A DNA stretch of 48,538 nt from Cerasicoccus frondis (GCA_031296915.1 JAVDPC010000038.1:1-48538); one strand, 5' to 3'. Shown: positions 17,653 to 26,311, numbered from the stretch's first letter. Notes: generated by a model from the letters alone, not told the origin. A program made the numbers and translations.

Positions 17653-18738
17653 TTATTCCTCCTCCTCTCCGTTACTGGCGCTGTCGCCGGAAGACTTGGA
17701 TGGTTGATTGAGTTTGACCGTAATGTATTCCAAAACGACCGTGAACTCGGATATGTTATCCTCAACGATCGGTTCACGATCCGGGTCCGCATTAGACTCT
17801 TCTTTCTTATCCTCTTGAACGCCAAATGCGCCGAAGATCGAAAGAGGATCATTCTTGGTCTGAGTAGACGCTGTTTTCGTGCTCTTTTCGAGAGGCTTCA
17901 CTTCTACGGAACGAACGACCAGCGGAATCTCAAATTCTTCGATTTGCTTAAGGAATGATCGCAGGTTTTCGGTCAAGCCGGTGAATACGATCTTGAATGG
18001 CAGCGTCTGCACTGCGTCTTGAACATGCGCAGTCTCCGTGCCGATGCGAAACTCGTCGGATTTCAACGCGGGCCCCTTGTTGGAGCTAGTGGTGTTGCCA
18101 GTCGGCTTGACCATCAGAGCTTCGATCTCCTCTGGGCTACGCACCACTGCCACAATGCCTTTCGGCCGCGTATTGAACAGCTTTCGGAGGATGTAGGTGA
18201 GAATTTCCTTTTGACGGTTTACCAAGGCAACATCGTCGTCGGCCGGCGGTTCACCGGAGTCAATATAACGACTGAAGCCGAAAGCGAAGTTATCCGGGAG
18301 TGAAGTGCTGGGAACAGGCTTGCCCTCTTCCTTCAGCTTTTCCACTTCGGTGTCACTGATATCAACGGGCACTGTTCGCGAGGCGACTTGTGCGAATTCG
18401 TTGCGATAAGCGCGAAGCTGGAACAACATTTGCGTGCCACTGGAAGGCGGAGTCGCCTTGAGCAGCCCTGGCTTGGTTCCCAGAGTGGACTTAATGCGCG
18501 CATCCAATGCGTTGGTGAGCGACGCGACGTTTTCCTCCGCGGACTGGAGATTTTCTTCGGTCGGCGCAGGGCTAAGCGACAATGCTGCGTTGAGTGAGTT
18601 GCCAGCGCTTTTGAGCGTCTTCTGCTCTTTGTCCACTTGGCCCTTCAGAACGAAGAACATCGCGATCCCGCCGATGAACAGCAGTATGAACAGCACGAGG
18701 AGCGCGCTGAATACCGGATTCTGTTTCAATTTATTCAT
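17653..18738 (-). CDS. PilO-like / Amuc_1100-like membrane protein
   Basis: Protein of 361 residues: short cytoplasmic start, a membrane helix at about 10-30 (FSALLVLFILLFIGGIAMFF), a coiled-coil stretch, then two alpha/beta regions. The second holds LPFKIVFTGLTENLRSFLKQ and the last strand FTVVLEYITVKLNQP, which resembles the recalled C-terminal end of Akkermansia Amuc_1100 (a strand followed by FNQP). PilO-type proteins bind PilN in the periplasm and steady the assembly platform. Low-complexity, acidic C-terminus (GEEEE). It starts 6 bases after the PilM-PilN gene. Akkermansia Amuc_1100 is known as an abundant surface-associated protein sensed by TLR2; whether this relative is exposed is unknown. 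Confidence 0.85.
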   Translation of the reverse strand: MNKLKQNPVFSALLVLFILLFIGGIAMFFVLKGQVDKEQKTLKSAGNSLNAALSLSPAPTEENLQSAEENVASLTNALDARIKSTLGTKPGLLKATPPSSGTQMLFQLRAYRNEFAQVASRTVPVDISDTEVEKLKEEGKPVPSTSLPDNFAFGFSRYIDSGEPPADDDVALVNRQKEILTYILRKLFNTRPKGIVAVVRSPEEIEALMVKPTGNTTSSNKGPALKSDEFRIGTETAHVQDAVQTLPFKIVFTGLTENLRSFLKQIEEFEIPLVVRSVEVKPLEKSTKTASTQTKNDPLSIFGAFGVQEDKKEESNADPDREPIVEDNISEFTVVLEYITVKLNQPSKSSGDSASNGEEEE

Positions 18739-18744
18739 GTGGGC

Positions 18745-20385
18745 TTAGAGAGGGCGTTCGGGGTTGATGACCAAGGAGAAGTCGAACTTCAAAATGCGCG
18801 GATCGCTTTCATCGAAATTCTGGTCCTTCACGTCGCTGATAAATTCGGAGGCCTTGAAACTTTCGAGCAATTGATTCACTCGTTGGTAAGCCTGTTCGTA
18901 GCTTTCGGTAGGATTGGTTGGGTCCCAATTCTTAATAAGCAGGCGACCGGAAAGGTCGAGGTCGCCCGAAGTTGCGCGGTCAAGCTTGAGATCTTCGAGC
19001 CATACATCCTGCACTGCCTGGAGTCGTTCCTGCAAATCGCCAAAAAAGGCGATCCAGTTCGAACGCGAATTCACCAGACCTTCGATGCTGGAAATATCCG
19101 CCTTCAGCTTTTCGGCCTGCTCCTGCAAACTAAGGATCTCGGAATGCATGGACTGCAAAGGCGGAGACTTGCCCTTGAGCACCTTGGCCTGCTTTGCATA
19201 GGCGTCCTTCGCTTGGAGCTGTCCGAGAATCGGCGGCACCGTAGCCAAAGCCAAACACGCCGCGCCGATCAGGATGAACGGCTTTTGCTTGGCAAACCGC
19301 ATTTTGTCCGCGAGTTGCTGTGGCAGCAAATTAATGAAAACTGCGTCAGAATCCACCATGCGGGCAGCTTCGCCAAGCGCTTCACTGAGCACGTGCTGAT
19401 GCTCTTCGAGTGAAATGGCGTCAACACTGCCGCCCACTTCGATGCTCGAAATCGGGTCAAAGAACTGAACCGGCATGCGCTGAGATTGCTCAAGCTGTTC
19501 GGCCAAGCCTGGCAACAAAGCGCCGCGACCAGTCAGGATAATGCGCTTGGGCGCTGCGGCGCTTTTCTGACGTCGGTAATTAACAATCGAACGCGTAATT
19601 TCCTGGCTAAGCTTCTTCTGGAAATTCTGGGCGTTGGTCTGGAGAATCTGAGCGCTAGGGTCGTCTGCGTCGATGCTCGTTTGGCCGGAGAAAAACGCGA
19701 TTTTGACCTGCTCCGCTTCGACAAAGCTCTTACCCAAGCTGTCCGCGAGATTCTGCGTCAGCGTATTGCCGCCCAGCGTGATGTTACGGATGAAGAAGCC
19801 CTGCTCATTAATGAAGAGCAGATTCGAAGAACGGGCGCCGATGTTGATCAGCAGCGTGTCTTCCTCGGCATCAGGATAGCAGTATTTGTAAGCGTTGTAA
19901 TCGAGAATCGAAGCCGCTTCCACGTCGAGTGGCGTGATGCCGCTCTTGCGCATATCGGTGCAGAAACCGTTGATCACATCGCTCTTCACCGCGATAACAA
20001 CCACTTCAGTCTCCACGCCGTCGTCAGCGATCACTTGGTGGTCCCAGACGACTTCGTTTAGCGGGAATGGAATTTTGTTTTGTGCTTCGAAAGCGATAAT
20101 CTGCGCTCGCTTGGACTCATCAACGTGGGGCACATTGATGAGCTTCGTCAGCAACTGATATCCGGGAACAATCAGCGTAGCTTTATCGCCTCCCTTGACC
20201 TGACTTTTGACGCTACGCACGGCGTCCATGACGGCGGGAAGCCATTCATTTTCGTCGGTAAGGTCGTATGCAAGGTCCTGGTGGGCGAAGCTTTCCAGCA
20301 CTAAGCCGTTGTTGCGTTCGCTAAAAACCGAAGCGGTCACGTGACCGGCTCCGCAATTAATAATAAGTTTCTTAGCAGCGCTCAT
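18745..20385 (-). CDS. PilM-PilN fusion protein of the pilus platform (Amuc_1101-like)
   Basis: Protein of 546 residues with two parts. Residues 1 to about 350 form an actin-like PilM domain: LIINCGAGHVTASVF as phosphate-1 region, DTLLINIGARSSNLLF as phosphate-2, and ILTGRGALLPGLAEQL as the adenosine loop. A membrane helix follows (about 371-389), then a periplasmic coiled coil and a ferredoxin-like region (about 400-546) of PilN type. In standard type IV pilus systems PilM and PilN are separate and PilM binds the short PilN N-terminus FINLLP; here VFINLLPQQL sits at about 347-356, joined in one chain. It should link the cytoplasmic ring to the periplasmic platform. Starts at ATG 20385. Confidence 0.9.
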   Translation of the reverse strand: MSAAKKLIINCGAGHVTASVFSERNNGLVLESFAHQDLAYDLTDENEWLPAVMDAVRSVKSQVKGGDKATLIVPGYQLLTKLINVPHVDESKRAQIIAFEAQNKIPFPLNEVVWDHQVIADDGVETEVVVIAVKSDVINGFCTDMRKSGITPLDVEAASILDYNAYKYCYPDAEEDTLLINIGARSSNLLFINEQGFFIRNITLGGNTLTQNLADSLGKSFVEAEQVKIAFFSGQTSIDADDPSAQILQTNAQNFQKKLSQEITRSIVNYRRQKSAAAPKRIILTGRGALLPGLAEQLEQSQRMPVQFFDPISSIEVGGSVDAISLEEHQHVLSEALGEAARMVDSDAVFINLLPQQLADKMRFAKQKPFILIGAACLALATVPPILGQLQAKDAYAKQAKVLKGKSPPLQSMHSEILSLQEQAEKLKADISSIEGLVNSRSNWIAFFGDLQERLQAVQDVWLEDLKLDRATSGDLDLSGRLLIKNWDPTNPTESYEQAYQRVNQLLESFKASEFISDVKDQNFDESDPRILKFDFSLVINPERPL

Positions 20386-20478
20386 GAACGAGGAAAGGGG
20401 CCATTTGAAAAGAGATTAGAATCGGCGCAAGCATAATCAAAATGCCGCACTTGAGGAATGTATATCACTATCAAAGAG

Positions 20479-21087
20479 TTAATTCTCTTCAATTCTGATA
20501 AAAGGTGGACGATCTCTGCCACGTTCCCGGTAACCATTGCCCGAGAGGTATCCGGGCAGCAGGACTCCTTCAGTCGCACTGGAAGCCAAGCTCATCATTT
20601 TATCGACTGCTTGCTTGCTAGTCAGGTTGCTTGAGGTGCGGTTACGAGAATTTTTCCCGGTGAGTGGAATTTCAGAACCGTCAACGCTCAGGTTGATCAA
20701 CCAGAACTCAGGCTCTTTGTTCATGTTGTCTCGCTGGGCGATATCATAAGGAAGCCAAAAACCAATTTTTCGCTTTTGCTTCACTTCCATAGTCGCGATG
20801 GCGACAGTCGATTTGTGGAAAAGGAATTCACCAGCCTTGATCGGATGCGGATACCCAATGATCACTTCAACTTCGATGTTATCGAGGTATTTTGGATTCA
20901 CGGAAGCCTCAGTGGGCGCCAGCGCCGTGAGTTCAATCTCAAAGAGGTAATCATCGTATGAGCCCTCCTTGCTATAAAATTTTGTATTTGAAACGGTGAC
21001 AGGCTCATTCTGCGCCGATAAGTGCGGCGTAAGACCACCAATCAACATAGAAACGAGGATAAAGATAGAAACGATACGGGGATGCAT
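20479..21087 (-). CDS. Pilin-like exported protein of the cluster (Amuc_1102-like)
   Basis: Exported protein of 202 residues, with a signal peptide at about 1-26 (cleaved near HLSAQ). The rest is beta-rich and could form an immunoglobulin-like sandwich; Akkermansia Amuc_1102, the gene in the same place, was described as such a fold related to archaeal-type pilins. I infer kinship from position, size and beta character, not from alignment. It is the first gene of the operon, 93 bases before the PilM-PilN gene. ATG at 21087 is preferred; an in-frame codon at 21126 also gives a signal peptide. No prepilin cleavage site (G-F-T-x-x-E) is evident. Confidence 0.8.
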   Translation of the reverse strand: MHPRIVSIFILVSMLIGGLTPHLSAQNEPVTVSNTKFYSKEGSYDDYLFEIELTALAPTEASVNPKYLDNIEVEVIIGYPHPIKAGEFLFHKSTVAIATMEVKQKRKIGFWLPYDIAQRDNMNKEPEFWLINLSVDGSEIPLTGKNSRNRTSSNLTSKQAVDKMMSLASSATEGVLLPGYLSGNGYRERGRDRPPFIRIEEN

Positions 21088-21170
21088 CCACGATGGTAAA
21101 AGAGAATCGAGGAAGCGAATCAACAAGAAAACGTAAGGAAATCCAGTCTTTGGCCATTATTTCCACTATT

Positions 21171-21188
21171 TAATCAACTTGTTGACTA
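21171..21188. promoter_or_regulatory. Operator-like palindrome between divergent genes
   Basis: TAATCAAC-TT-GTTGACTA is a near-perfect 18-bp palindrome (7 of 8 pairs), between the divergent pilus operon (start 21087) and Nudix gene (start 21242). The spacing from both starts, 54-84 bases, fits a regulator binding site in a shared promoter. The stretch around it is AT-rich. Confidence 0.3.
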
Positions 21189-21241
21189 ATATTTATGCAA
21201 AAACGTTGCTATGCCAGCGGGGAAACTTTCCGTTAGGCAGC

Positions 21242-21748
21242 GTGAGTGAATCCGAAAAAATCCTGCCCTTTAAAATCAGCGTCCTGGTCTTTTTACGGGG
21301 CGAAGATGGCCGCCTGTTAATGATCCAGCGCCGAAAATCTCCCAATTTCGGCTGTTGGAGCCCCATTGGCGGAAAATTGGAAATGGCGCAGGGCGAATCT
21401 CCATTTGAATGCGCAGTGCGCGAAGTCGAAGAAGAAGTCCGCCTGAAAATTCAAACCAGCGACCTACACCTGTTTGGTTATGTCTCCGAAAAAGGCTTTG
21501 AAGGCAACGGGCACTGGCTGATGTTTCTTTTTGACTGTAAAGCAAATATCCCCGCCCTCCCCCCGGAAATCGATGAAGGCAGATTCGCCTTTTTCACCCG
21601 CGAAGAAATCAATCAGATCAAAATCCCCCCCACCGACCACCAACTGGTCTGGCCCTACTACGATACCCATCGTGAGCGTTTCATTGCTCTGCGCGCGGAC
21701 TGCCATCCTGAACGAGATTTGGAAATTGTGGTTGAACAATCTTTATAG
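21242..21748 (+). CDS. Nudix hydrolase
   Basis: Protein of 168 residues with an MutT/Nudix fold. The Nudix box is present but altered: the loop in GGKLEMAQGESPFE is two residues longer than the G-x5-E spacing, and the helix reads REVEEEVRL, where the usual Gly near the end is Arg. The REVEEE metal-binding core is intact, so pyrophosphatase activity toward a nucleoside diphosphate-X compound is plausible. GTG at 21242 (MSESEKILPFK) starts right at the first strand; a TTG at 21179 would add 21 poorly fitting residues. Substrate unknown. Confidence 0.85.
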   Translation: MSESEKILPFKISVLVFLRGEDGRLLMIQRRKSPNFGCWSPIGGKLEMAQGESPFECAVREVEEEVRLKIQTSDLHLFGYVSEKGFEGNGHWLMFLFDCKANIPALPPEIDEGRFAFFTREEINQIKIPPTDHQLVWPYYDTHRERFIALRADCHPERDLEIVVEQSL

Positions 21749-21847
21749 TGTGCGAAACTGCGCCGCTTTCTCGTATAAACCGGCCAACGCCGGGGCATAC
21801 GCGAACGTCCACTCGAACGATACATCCATCCGAACGATCACCACACC

Positions 21848-22996
21848 GTGACCGCCAAAAAAAAGTCGAAAAAATTCACCAAAGCAGAACGCTGGCAAGA
21901 CGTTGACGTCCACGAGCTGGCCAAGCTGGAGATCAACCAACGCCTGAGCGCGGAAGAAAAAATCCGCCTGTTCACCGACATGGTGCGCATCCGCCGTTTT
22001 GAAGGCCGCAGCCTCCGAAGCTATCAGGAAGGCAAGATCGGCGGCTTCCTTCACCTCTATGAAGGCCAGGAAGCCTGCGCCGTTGGCACCATCTCCCTGC
22101 TCGGCTCTGACGACCACGTGATCACGGCCTACCGCGACCACGGTCACGCACTCGCCGTTGGCATGGGCATGAATGAGTGTATGGCGGAAATGTATGGCAA
22201 ACACACCGGCTGCTCCAAGGGTAAAGGCGGCTCGATGCACTTCTTTGCGCCAGATAAGAATTACTGGGGCGGCCACGGCATCGTCGGCGGTCAGATTCCG
22301 CTCGGCACGGGCCTTGCCTTTGCCCTCAAGTATCAGGGCAAGAAAGGTTGCTGCCTCGCCTACATGGGTGACGGCGCGATCAATCAGGGCGCAGTTCACG
22401 AAGCCTATAACCTTGCTAGCCTCTGGGACCTGCCCGTGATCTTCATCATCGAGAACAACGCTTACTCGATGGGCACCAGCCAGGCTCGCTCCTCCGCTTA
22501 CCCGGAATGCCTCGCCCAGCGCGCCGAAGCTTACGGCATGGAATGGGACACCGTAAACGGCAACATCCTTTACGACGTCCGCGCCAAGACTTACGAGGCC
22601 ATCAAGCGCGCTCACGAAGAGTCTCGCCCAACCGTCCTGGAAATCTTCACGTATCGCTACCGCGGTCACTCCGTGGCCGACGCCAACCACGAAAAGTATC
22701 GTTCCAAGGACGAAATTTCCGACTACAAGGAGAACAAGGATCCGATCACCCTCCTGCGCAAGCAACTCGTGGAAGAAGGCGTCCTAACCGAAGAACAGGC
22801 GAAGGAAATCGACAAGGCCGCTAACGCAGAGGCAACCGCCGCTGCTGAATTCGCGGACAAGTCTCCCTTCCCGCCCGCCGAGTCCATCCTTGAGGACACC
22901 TACTGGAGCATGGACAACAAGGGACAAGACTCCGCCATCGATGAACTCAACCAAGGCCGCTTCATCTTTGAAGACGGCGGCATCTTCGACAAGTAA
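21848..22996 (+). CDS. pdhA: Pyruvate dehydrogenase E1 component, alpha subunit
   Basis: Thiamine-diphosphate-dependent E1 alpha, 382 residues. It shows FLHLYEGQEACAVG, YRDHGHALAVGMG, the KGKGGSMHFF loop, and the TPP-binding motif GDGAIN (from residue 174) through IIENN. With the beta subunit it decarboxylates pyruvate and acetylates the lipoyl domain of E2 to give acetyl-CoA. GTG start at 21848; the Lys-rich N-terminus is typical. It is followed by pdhB 19 bases later. E2 and E3 genes are not in the window. Confidence 0.95.
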   Translation: MTAKKKSKKFTKAERWQDVDVHELAKLEINQRLSAEEKIRLFTDMVRIRRFEGRSLRSYQEGKIGGFLHLYEGQEACAVGTISLLGSDDHVITAYRDHGHALAVGMGMNECMAEMYGKHTGCSKGKGGSMHFFAPDKNYWGGHGIVGGQIPLGTGLAFALKYQGKKGCCLAYMGDGAINQGAVHEAYNLASLWDLPVIFIIENNAYSMGTSQARSSAYPECLAQRAEAYGMEWDTVNGNILYDVRAKTYEAIKRAHEESRPTVLEIFTYRYRGHSVADANHEKYRSKDEISDYKENKDPITLLRKQLVEEGVLTEEQAKEIDKAANAEATAAAEFADKSPFPPAESILEDTYWSMDNKGQDSAIDELNQGRFIFEDGGIFDK

Positions 22997-23015
22997 CCTT
23001 TAGACAGAATTAGCA

Positions 23016-23990
23016 ATGGCATTAATTACTTACCGCCAAGCCGTCAAAGACGCGCTCGCCGAAGAAATCGCCCGTGACCCGAACGTGTTCGTCATGGGTG
23101 AAGAAGTCGCGCAATACAACGGCGCCTACAAGGTCACGGAAGGCCTCTGGGAGAAATTCGGGGACAAGCGCATGGTCGACGCCCCCATTAGCGAAGCTGG
23201 CTTCATCGGCTTGGGCATCGGCGCCTCGATGCTCGGCCTCCGCCCCGTCATGGAGTTCATGTTCTGGTCTTTCTGCTACGTGGCTTTTGACCAACTCCTC
23301 AACAACGGCTCCTTCTGCCGCTACATGTCCGGTGGTCTCATGAACGTGCCGATCGTCGTCCGCGGTCCCGCCAACGGCGGCACCAATGTCGGCGCGACGC
23401 ACTCCCACACGCCGGAAAACCTTTGCGCCAACCACCCTGGCATCAAGGTCGTCTGCCCGTCTAATGCAGCAGACGCCAAGGGTCTGATGAAGACTGCCAT
23501 TCGCGACAACGACCCGGTCTTCGTCATGGAAAACACCCTGCTCTACGGCCAGAAATGGGAAGTCCCCGAAGAGGAATACCTGATCCCGATGGGTAAGGCC
23601 AACATCCTCAAGGAAGGCAAAGACATCTCCCTGATCGCCCATGGCCGTGGCGCCATCACCGCCCTCGAAGCCGCTCAAAAGCTCGCTGAAGAATACGACA
23701 TCGATGCTGAAGTCCTCGACCTCCGTTCGATCCGCCCACTAGATGTAGACGCGATCCTCCAAACGGTTAAGAAGACCAACCGCGTTGTCTACGTCGAAGA
23801 GAACAAACCATTCTCCAGCGTTGGTTCGCAGATCATCAGCATCATTCAGGAAGAAGCGTTCGATCACCTCGACGCCCCGATCAAGCGTGTCAACTCCATC
23901 GATGCGCCACAGATCTACTCGATGCCGCTCGAAAAGATCCAGATCCCGGACGCCGACCGCGTCATCAAGAAGGTTCTGGAAATCTGCTAA
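23016..23990 (+). CDS. pdhB: Pyruvate dehydrogenase E1 component, beta subunit
   Basis: E1 beta of 324 residues, usual length. Family landmarks are VFVMGEEVAQYNGAYKVT, VDAPISEAGFIGLGIGA, EFMFWSFCYVAFDQL and VVRGPANGGTNVGATHSH, followed by the C-terminal domain with VYVEENKPFSSVGSQI. It pairs with PdhA in an alpha2beta2 enzyme. The gene is followed within 25 bases by a strong intrinsic terminator, so the operon stops at E1 rather than running on to E2 (pdhC), as it does in many bacteria. Confidence 0.96.
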   Translation: MALITYRQAVKDALAEEIARDPNVFVMGEEVAQYNGAYKVTEGLWEKFGDKRMVDAPISEAGFIGLGIGASMLGLRPVMEFMFWSFCYVAFDQLLNNGSFCRYMSGGLMNVPIVVRGPANGGTNVGATHSHTPENLCANHPGIKVVCPSNAADAKGLMKTAIRDNDPVFVMENTLLYGQKWEVPEEEYLIPMGKANILKEGKDISLIAHGRGAITALEAAQKLAEEYDIDAEVLDLRSIRPLDVDAILQTVKKTNRVVYVEENKPFSSVGSQIISIIQEEAFDHLDAPIKRVNSIDAPQIYSMPLEKIQIPDADRVIKKVLEIC

Positions 23991-24011
23991 CACGATCTGA
24001 CTAAATTTTAC

Positions 24012-24040
24012 AAAAGCCCGACGACGCGTCGGGCTTTTTT
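24012..24040 (+). terminator. Intrinsic terminator after pdhB
   Basis: Stem AAAGCCCGACG (24013-24023), loop ACG, stem CGTCGGGCTTT (24027-24037), then more T to 24040: an 11-bp perfect hairpin with a T-run. It lies between pdhB and the convergent SGNH gene. Its A-run on the left side lets it act in both directions. Confidence 0.95.
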
Positions 24041-24047
24041 GTTGGGA

Positions 24048-24722
24048 TTAACCCAGTTGCTCAAATGCAACGTCCAGGCGAGGCTCTAAAGCTGCCAGCT
24101 CTTCGGCCACCATTACAGCTAGTTCCCGAGCGCCCCGCTCGGTGAAATGTGTGCGATCATTGGCGCCCGGCACATCCACATTCTGCCCGCTGTTCAGGGT
24201 GAAATATGTGCTCTCCTCCTCGCCTAGCGCCTCGTAACGCTCGCCAATGCGCTCATAAAGGTCGATCAGCGAAACCGACATTTCCTGCGCCACACTTCGC
24301 ATCGATTCCACGTAGGGCAAGAGCTCCCGCGTCAGCCTGCCATCTGCATCAAATGTGCGCCGGTGAGGCGGCGTCACCAGGATCGGCAACGCGCCTGCTT
24401 CCCGGCATTCCCCGATGTAACGGCATAGATTTTCCCTATAATCCGTCTCGGCATCGGTCGATTCTCGAAGCCCTTTCTTATGTGAATCGTTGTGTCCAAA
24501 CTGAATCAGAACAATATCAGGCTCCTCCGAGAGCAATGCATCCCAGAATCCATCTTCTCGAAACGTCTTGGTGCTGCGCCCGCAAGCTGCGTGATTGGCA
24601 ATGCGAACATTGCTGAAGCACTCGCCGAGGTACTGCCCCCAGCCTCGGGCAATGTCCGTTTCAGCATATGCAGCCACGGTGGAATCACTGGCCAACGCCA
24701 GATGTATCGTTGCCTCACTCAT
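24048..24722 (-). CDS. SGNH/GDSL hydrolase, rhamnogalacturonan acetylesterase type
   Basis: Esterase of 224 residues. The block I serine is in LALASDSTVAAY, block III Asn in LIQFGHNDSHK, and the C-terminal Asp-x-x-His pair in NDRTHFTERGA. This set and the spacing fit the rhamnogalacturonan acetylesterase group, which strips acetyl groups from pectic polysaccharide. No signal peptide is visible. The start overlaps the stop of the upstream sulfatase by 4 bases (ATGA), so translation of both is probably coupled. It should work on the same substrate as that sulfatase, possibly a sulfated and acetylated algal polymer. Confidence 0.9.
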   Translation of the reverse strand: MSEATIHLALASDSTVAAYAETDIARGWGQYLGECFSNVRIANHAACGRSTKTFREDGFWDALLSEEPDIVLIQFGHNDSHKKGLRESTDAETDYRENLCRYIGECREAGALPILVTPPHRRTFDADGRLTRELLPYVESMRSVAQEMSVSLIDLYERIGERYEALGEEESTYFTLNSGQNVDVPGANDRTHFTERGARELAVMVAEELAALEPRLDVAFEQLG

Positions 24723-26311
24723 CGCGCCTCCACCAGATGCAGTTCGCCAAAAGGCCTTTCAGGATAAGTCGCCAAGTATCGACTCAATCTCTTTTGCATC
24801 TCAGCAAGCACCTTTGAGTAGCGTGGATCGTTCGCCAAGTTTCGCTTCTCCTCCGGATCCTGTGCCAAATTGTAAAGCTGGTCCTTGACGTAGTAAGAAT
24901 CTGGCCGACGCCTTGCCTGCCAGGCGCCCAGGCTACTGTTCGTCCCCAAATAAGGCAGGTGCTCGGTTTCACCCAATTCAAAAGCGGCAACCGCCTCCTC
25001 TGGGTAACGCACTGCTATGTATTTCCAGTCGTCATGAATTACCGCGCGTGCATAACCATACTCGAAGTACAAGTCATCATGCCACTGCGAAGCGTCTTTA
25101 TCCCTCCAAAGCGAGGTCAGGCTGCGCCCATCTACGCCTAAATCGGATTGAGGAGGAGTATCAGTTAAATCAAGAATTGTTGGCGTTAAATCCGTCAACT
25201 GAACCGGCAAGTTTTCAATCCCCTCAGGGATCCCTGCGCCGCTAATCACCAGCGGAATCCATACGCCATCTTGGTATAGCGTAGCCTTCCCCGGCAAGCC
25301 GTGGTCCGAAGTGAAAATGACGACTGTGTTTGCTGCGAGGCCACTGTCTTCTAGTGTTTGCATGACCGCCCCCACCCCATCGTCCAACCAAGTGATCGGG
25401 GCTGTCTCAGGCGCCAATCCGGCCGCCTGCACCCGAGCCATTACGTCAGCGCGCGCAGGTTGAACGCCCAAATGCTTTTCTGTGACTCCCTCGCCGGTCA
25501 AGCGCGGATCATCACCACGTTTCAACGTCTCAATCGGCTCAGGCACGTGGGGAATCGTTGAAGCCAAATACAGAAAGAACGGCTCCCCCTGGTGACGCTG
25601 AATAAACTCCACCGCTGCATGAGTCAGCCATTCCACGTTGTGGTTGTTTAGCTGGTCATGATGTAGTTCACGGGGATTCGCCCAGTAAATGGCGGCCGCT
25701 TCATCCCAACCGTCAGCTTGAAGTTCTTCGCGGAATATTTCCTGATTGTGCCTCAGCGCCTGATTGAATTCGGGGTCATCGAAGCTGGCGTCATGCGAAT
25801 ACGCCTGCAGCCCCATCGCGTAAAATCCAGGCGGAAACTTCCATTCGCCGTCGACTTGCCAACCGCACATCCATTCGCCCAGATGCCACTTACCAACCAA
25901 GCCAGTTACATAGCCATTGGCCTGCAACGCCTTCATGAGGTTCGGTCGATCACGCTCCAGCTCAATGGCCCGGTTGCTGGGACGGTTAATCGCGCCGGGC
26001 GGATTGCGCTTCAGGTATTCCGGGTGAGTGCAGCGCCCCGGGAATCGACCGGTTAACGTTGTGTAGCGGCTCGGAGAGCAAACCGACACCACCGTGTAAG
26101 CCTGCGTAAACAGCTGTCCCGACTCTGCAAGTTGGTCGATATGAGGCGTCAATGTCCTGCCGCCGTATGCGCCGACTTCATCGCGACTCAGATCATCCGC
26201 CATGATCAGAACAACATTTGGTCTTGCTGGGATTTGCGCCGCAGCAATCGACGAAAGCATTAAAAAGATGAGGGCGCCAAACTGTTTATATACATGGGGC
26301 ATGAATTGCAT
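24719..26311 (-). CDS. Sulfatase (formylglycine type), exported
   Basis: Sulfatase of 530 residues with a signal peptide (about 1-26, ending SSIAAAQ). Metal-binding start NVVLIMADDLSRDEVGAYGG; active-site motif Cys78-Ser-Pro-Ser-Arg in SVCSPSRYTTLTG, with Cys78 the formylglycine precursor; later GKWHLGEW and VVIFTSDHGLPGK carry catalytic Lys/His and Asp-His metal ligands. It should remove sulfate from a polysaccharide outside the cytoplasm. ATG at 26311 is used; ATG 26302 would also keep the signal peptide. The downstream SGNH esterase gene overlaps its stop by 4 bases. Confidence 0.95.
   Translation of the reverse strand: MQFMPHVYKQFGALIFLMLSSIAAAQIPARPNVVLIMADDLSRDEVGAYGGRTLTPHIDQLAESGQLFTQAYTVVSVCSPSRYTTLTGRFPGRCTHPEYLKRNPPGAINRPSNRAIELERDRPNLMKALQANGYVTGLVGKWHLGEWMCGWQVDGEWKFPPGFYAMGLQAYSHDASFDDPEFNQALRHNQEIFREELQADGWDEAAAIYWANPRELHHDQLNNHNVEWLTHAAVEFIQRHQGEPFFLYLASTIPHVPEPIETLKRGDDPRLTGEGVTEKHLGVQPARADVMARVQAAGLAPETAPITWLDDGVGAVMQTLEDSGLAANTVVIFTSDHGLPGKATLYQDGVWIPLVISGAGIPEGIENLPVQLTDLTPTILDLTDTPPQSDLGVDGRSLTSLWRDKDASQWHDDLYFEYGYARAVIHDDWKYIAVRYPEEAVAAFELGETEHLPYLGTNSSLGAWQARRRPDSYYVKDQLYNLAQDPEEKRNLANDPRYSKVLAEMQKRLSRYLATYPERPFGELHLVEAR

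Noticed and set aside
21743..22765. Minus-strand frame of about 340 codons across pdhA
   Set aside because: Antisense to pdhA, which carries an intact TPP motif; no motifs in the reverse frame.
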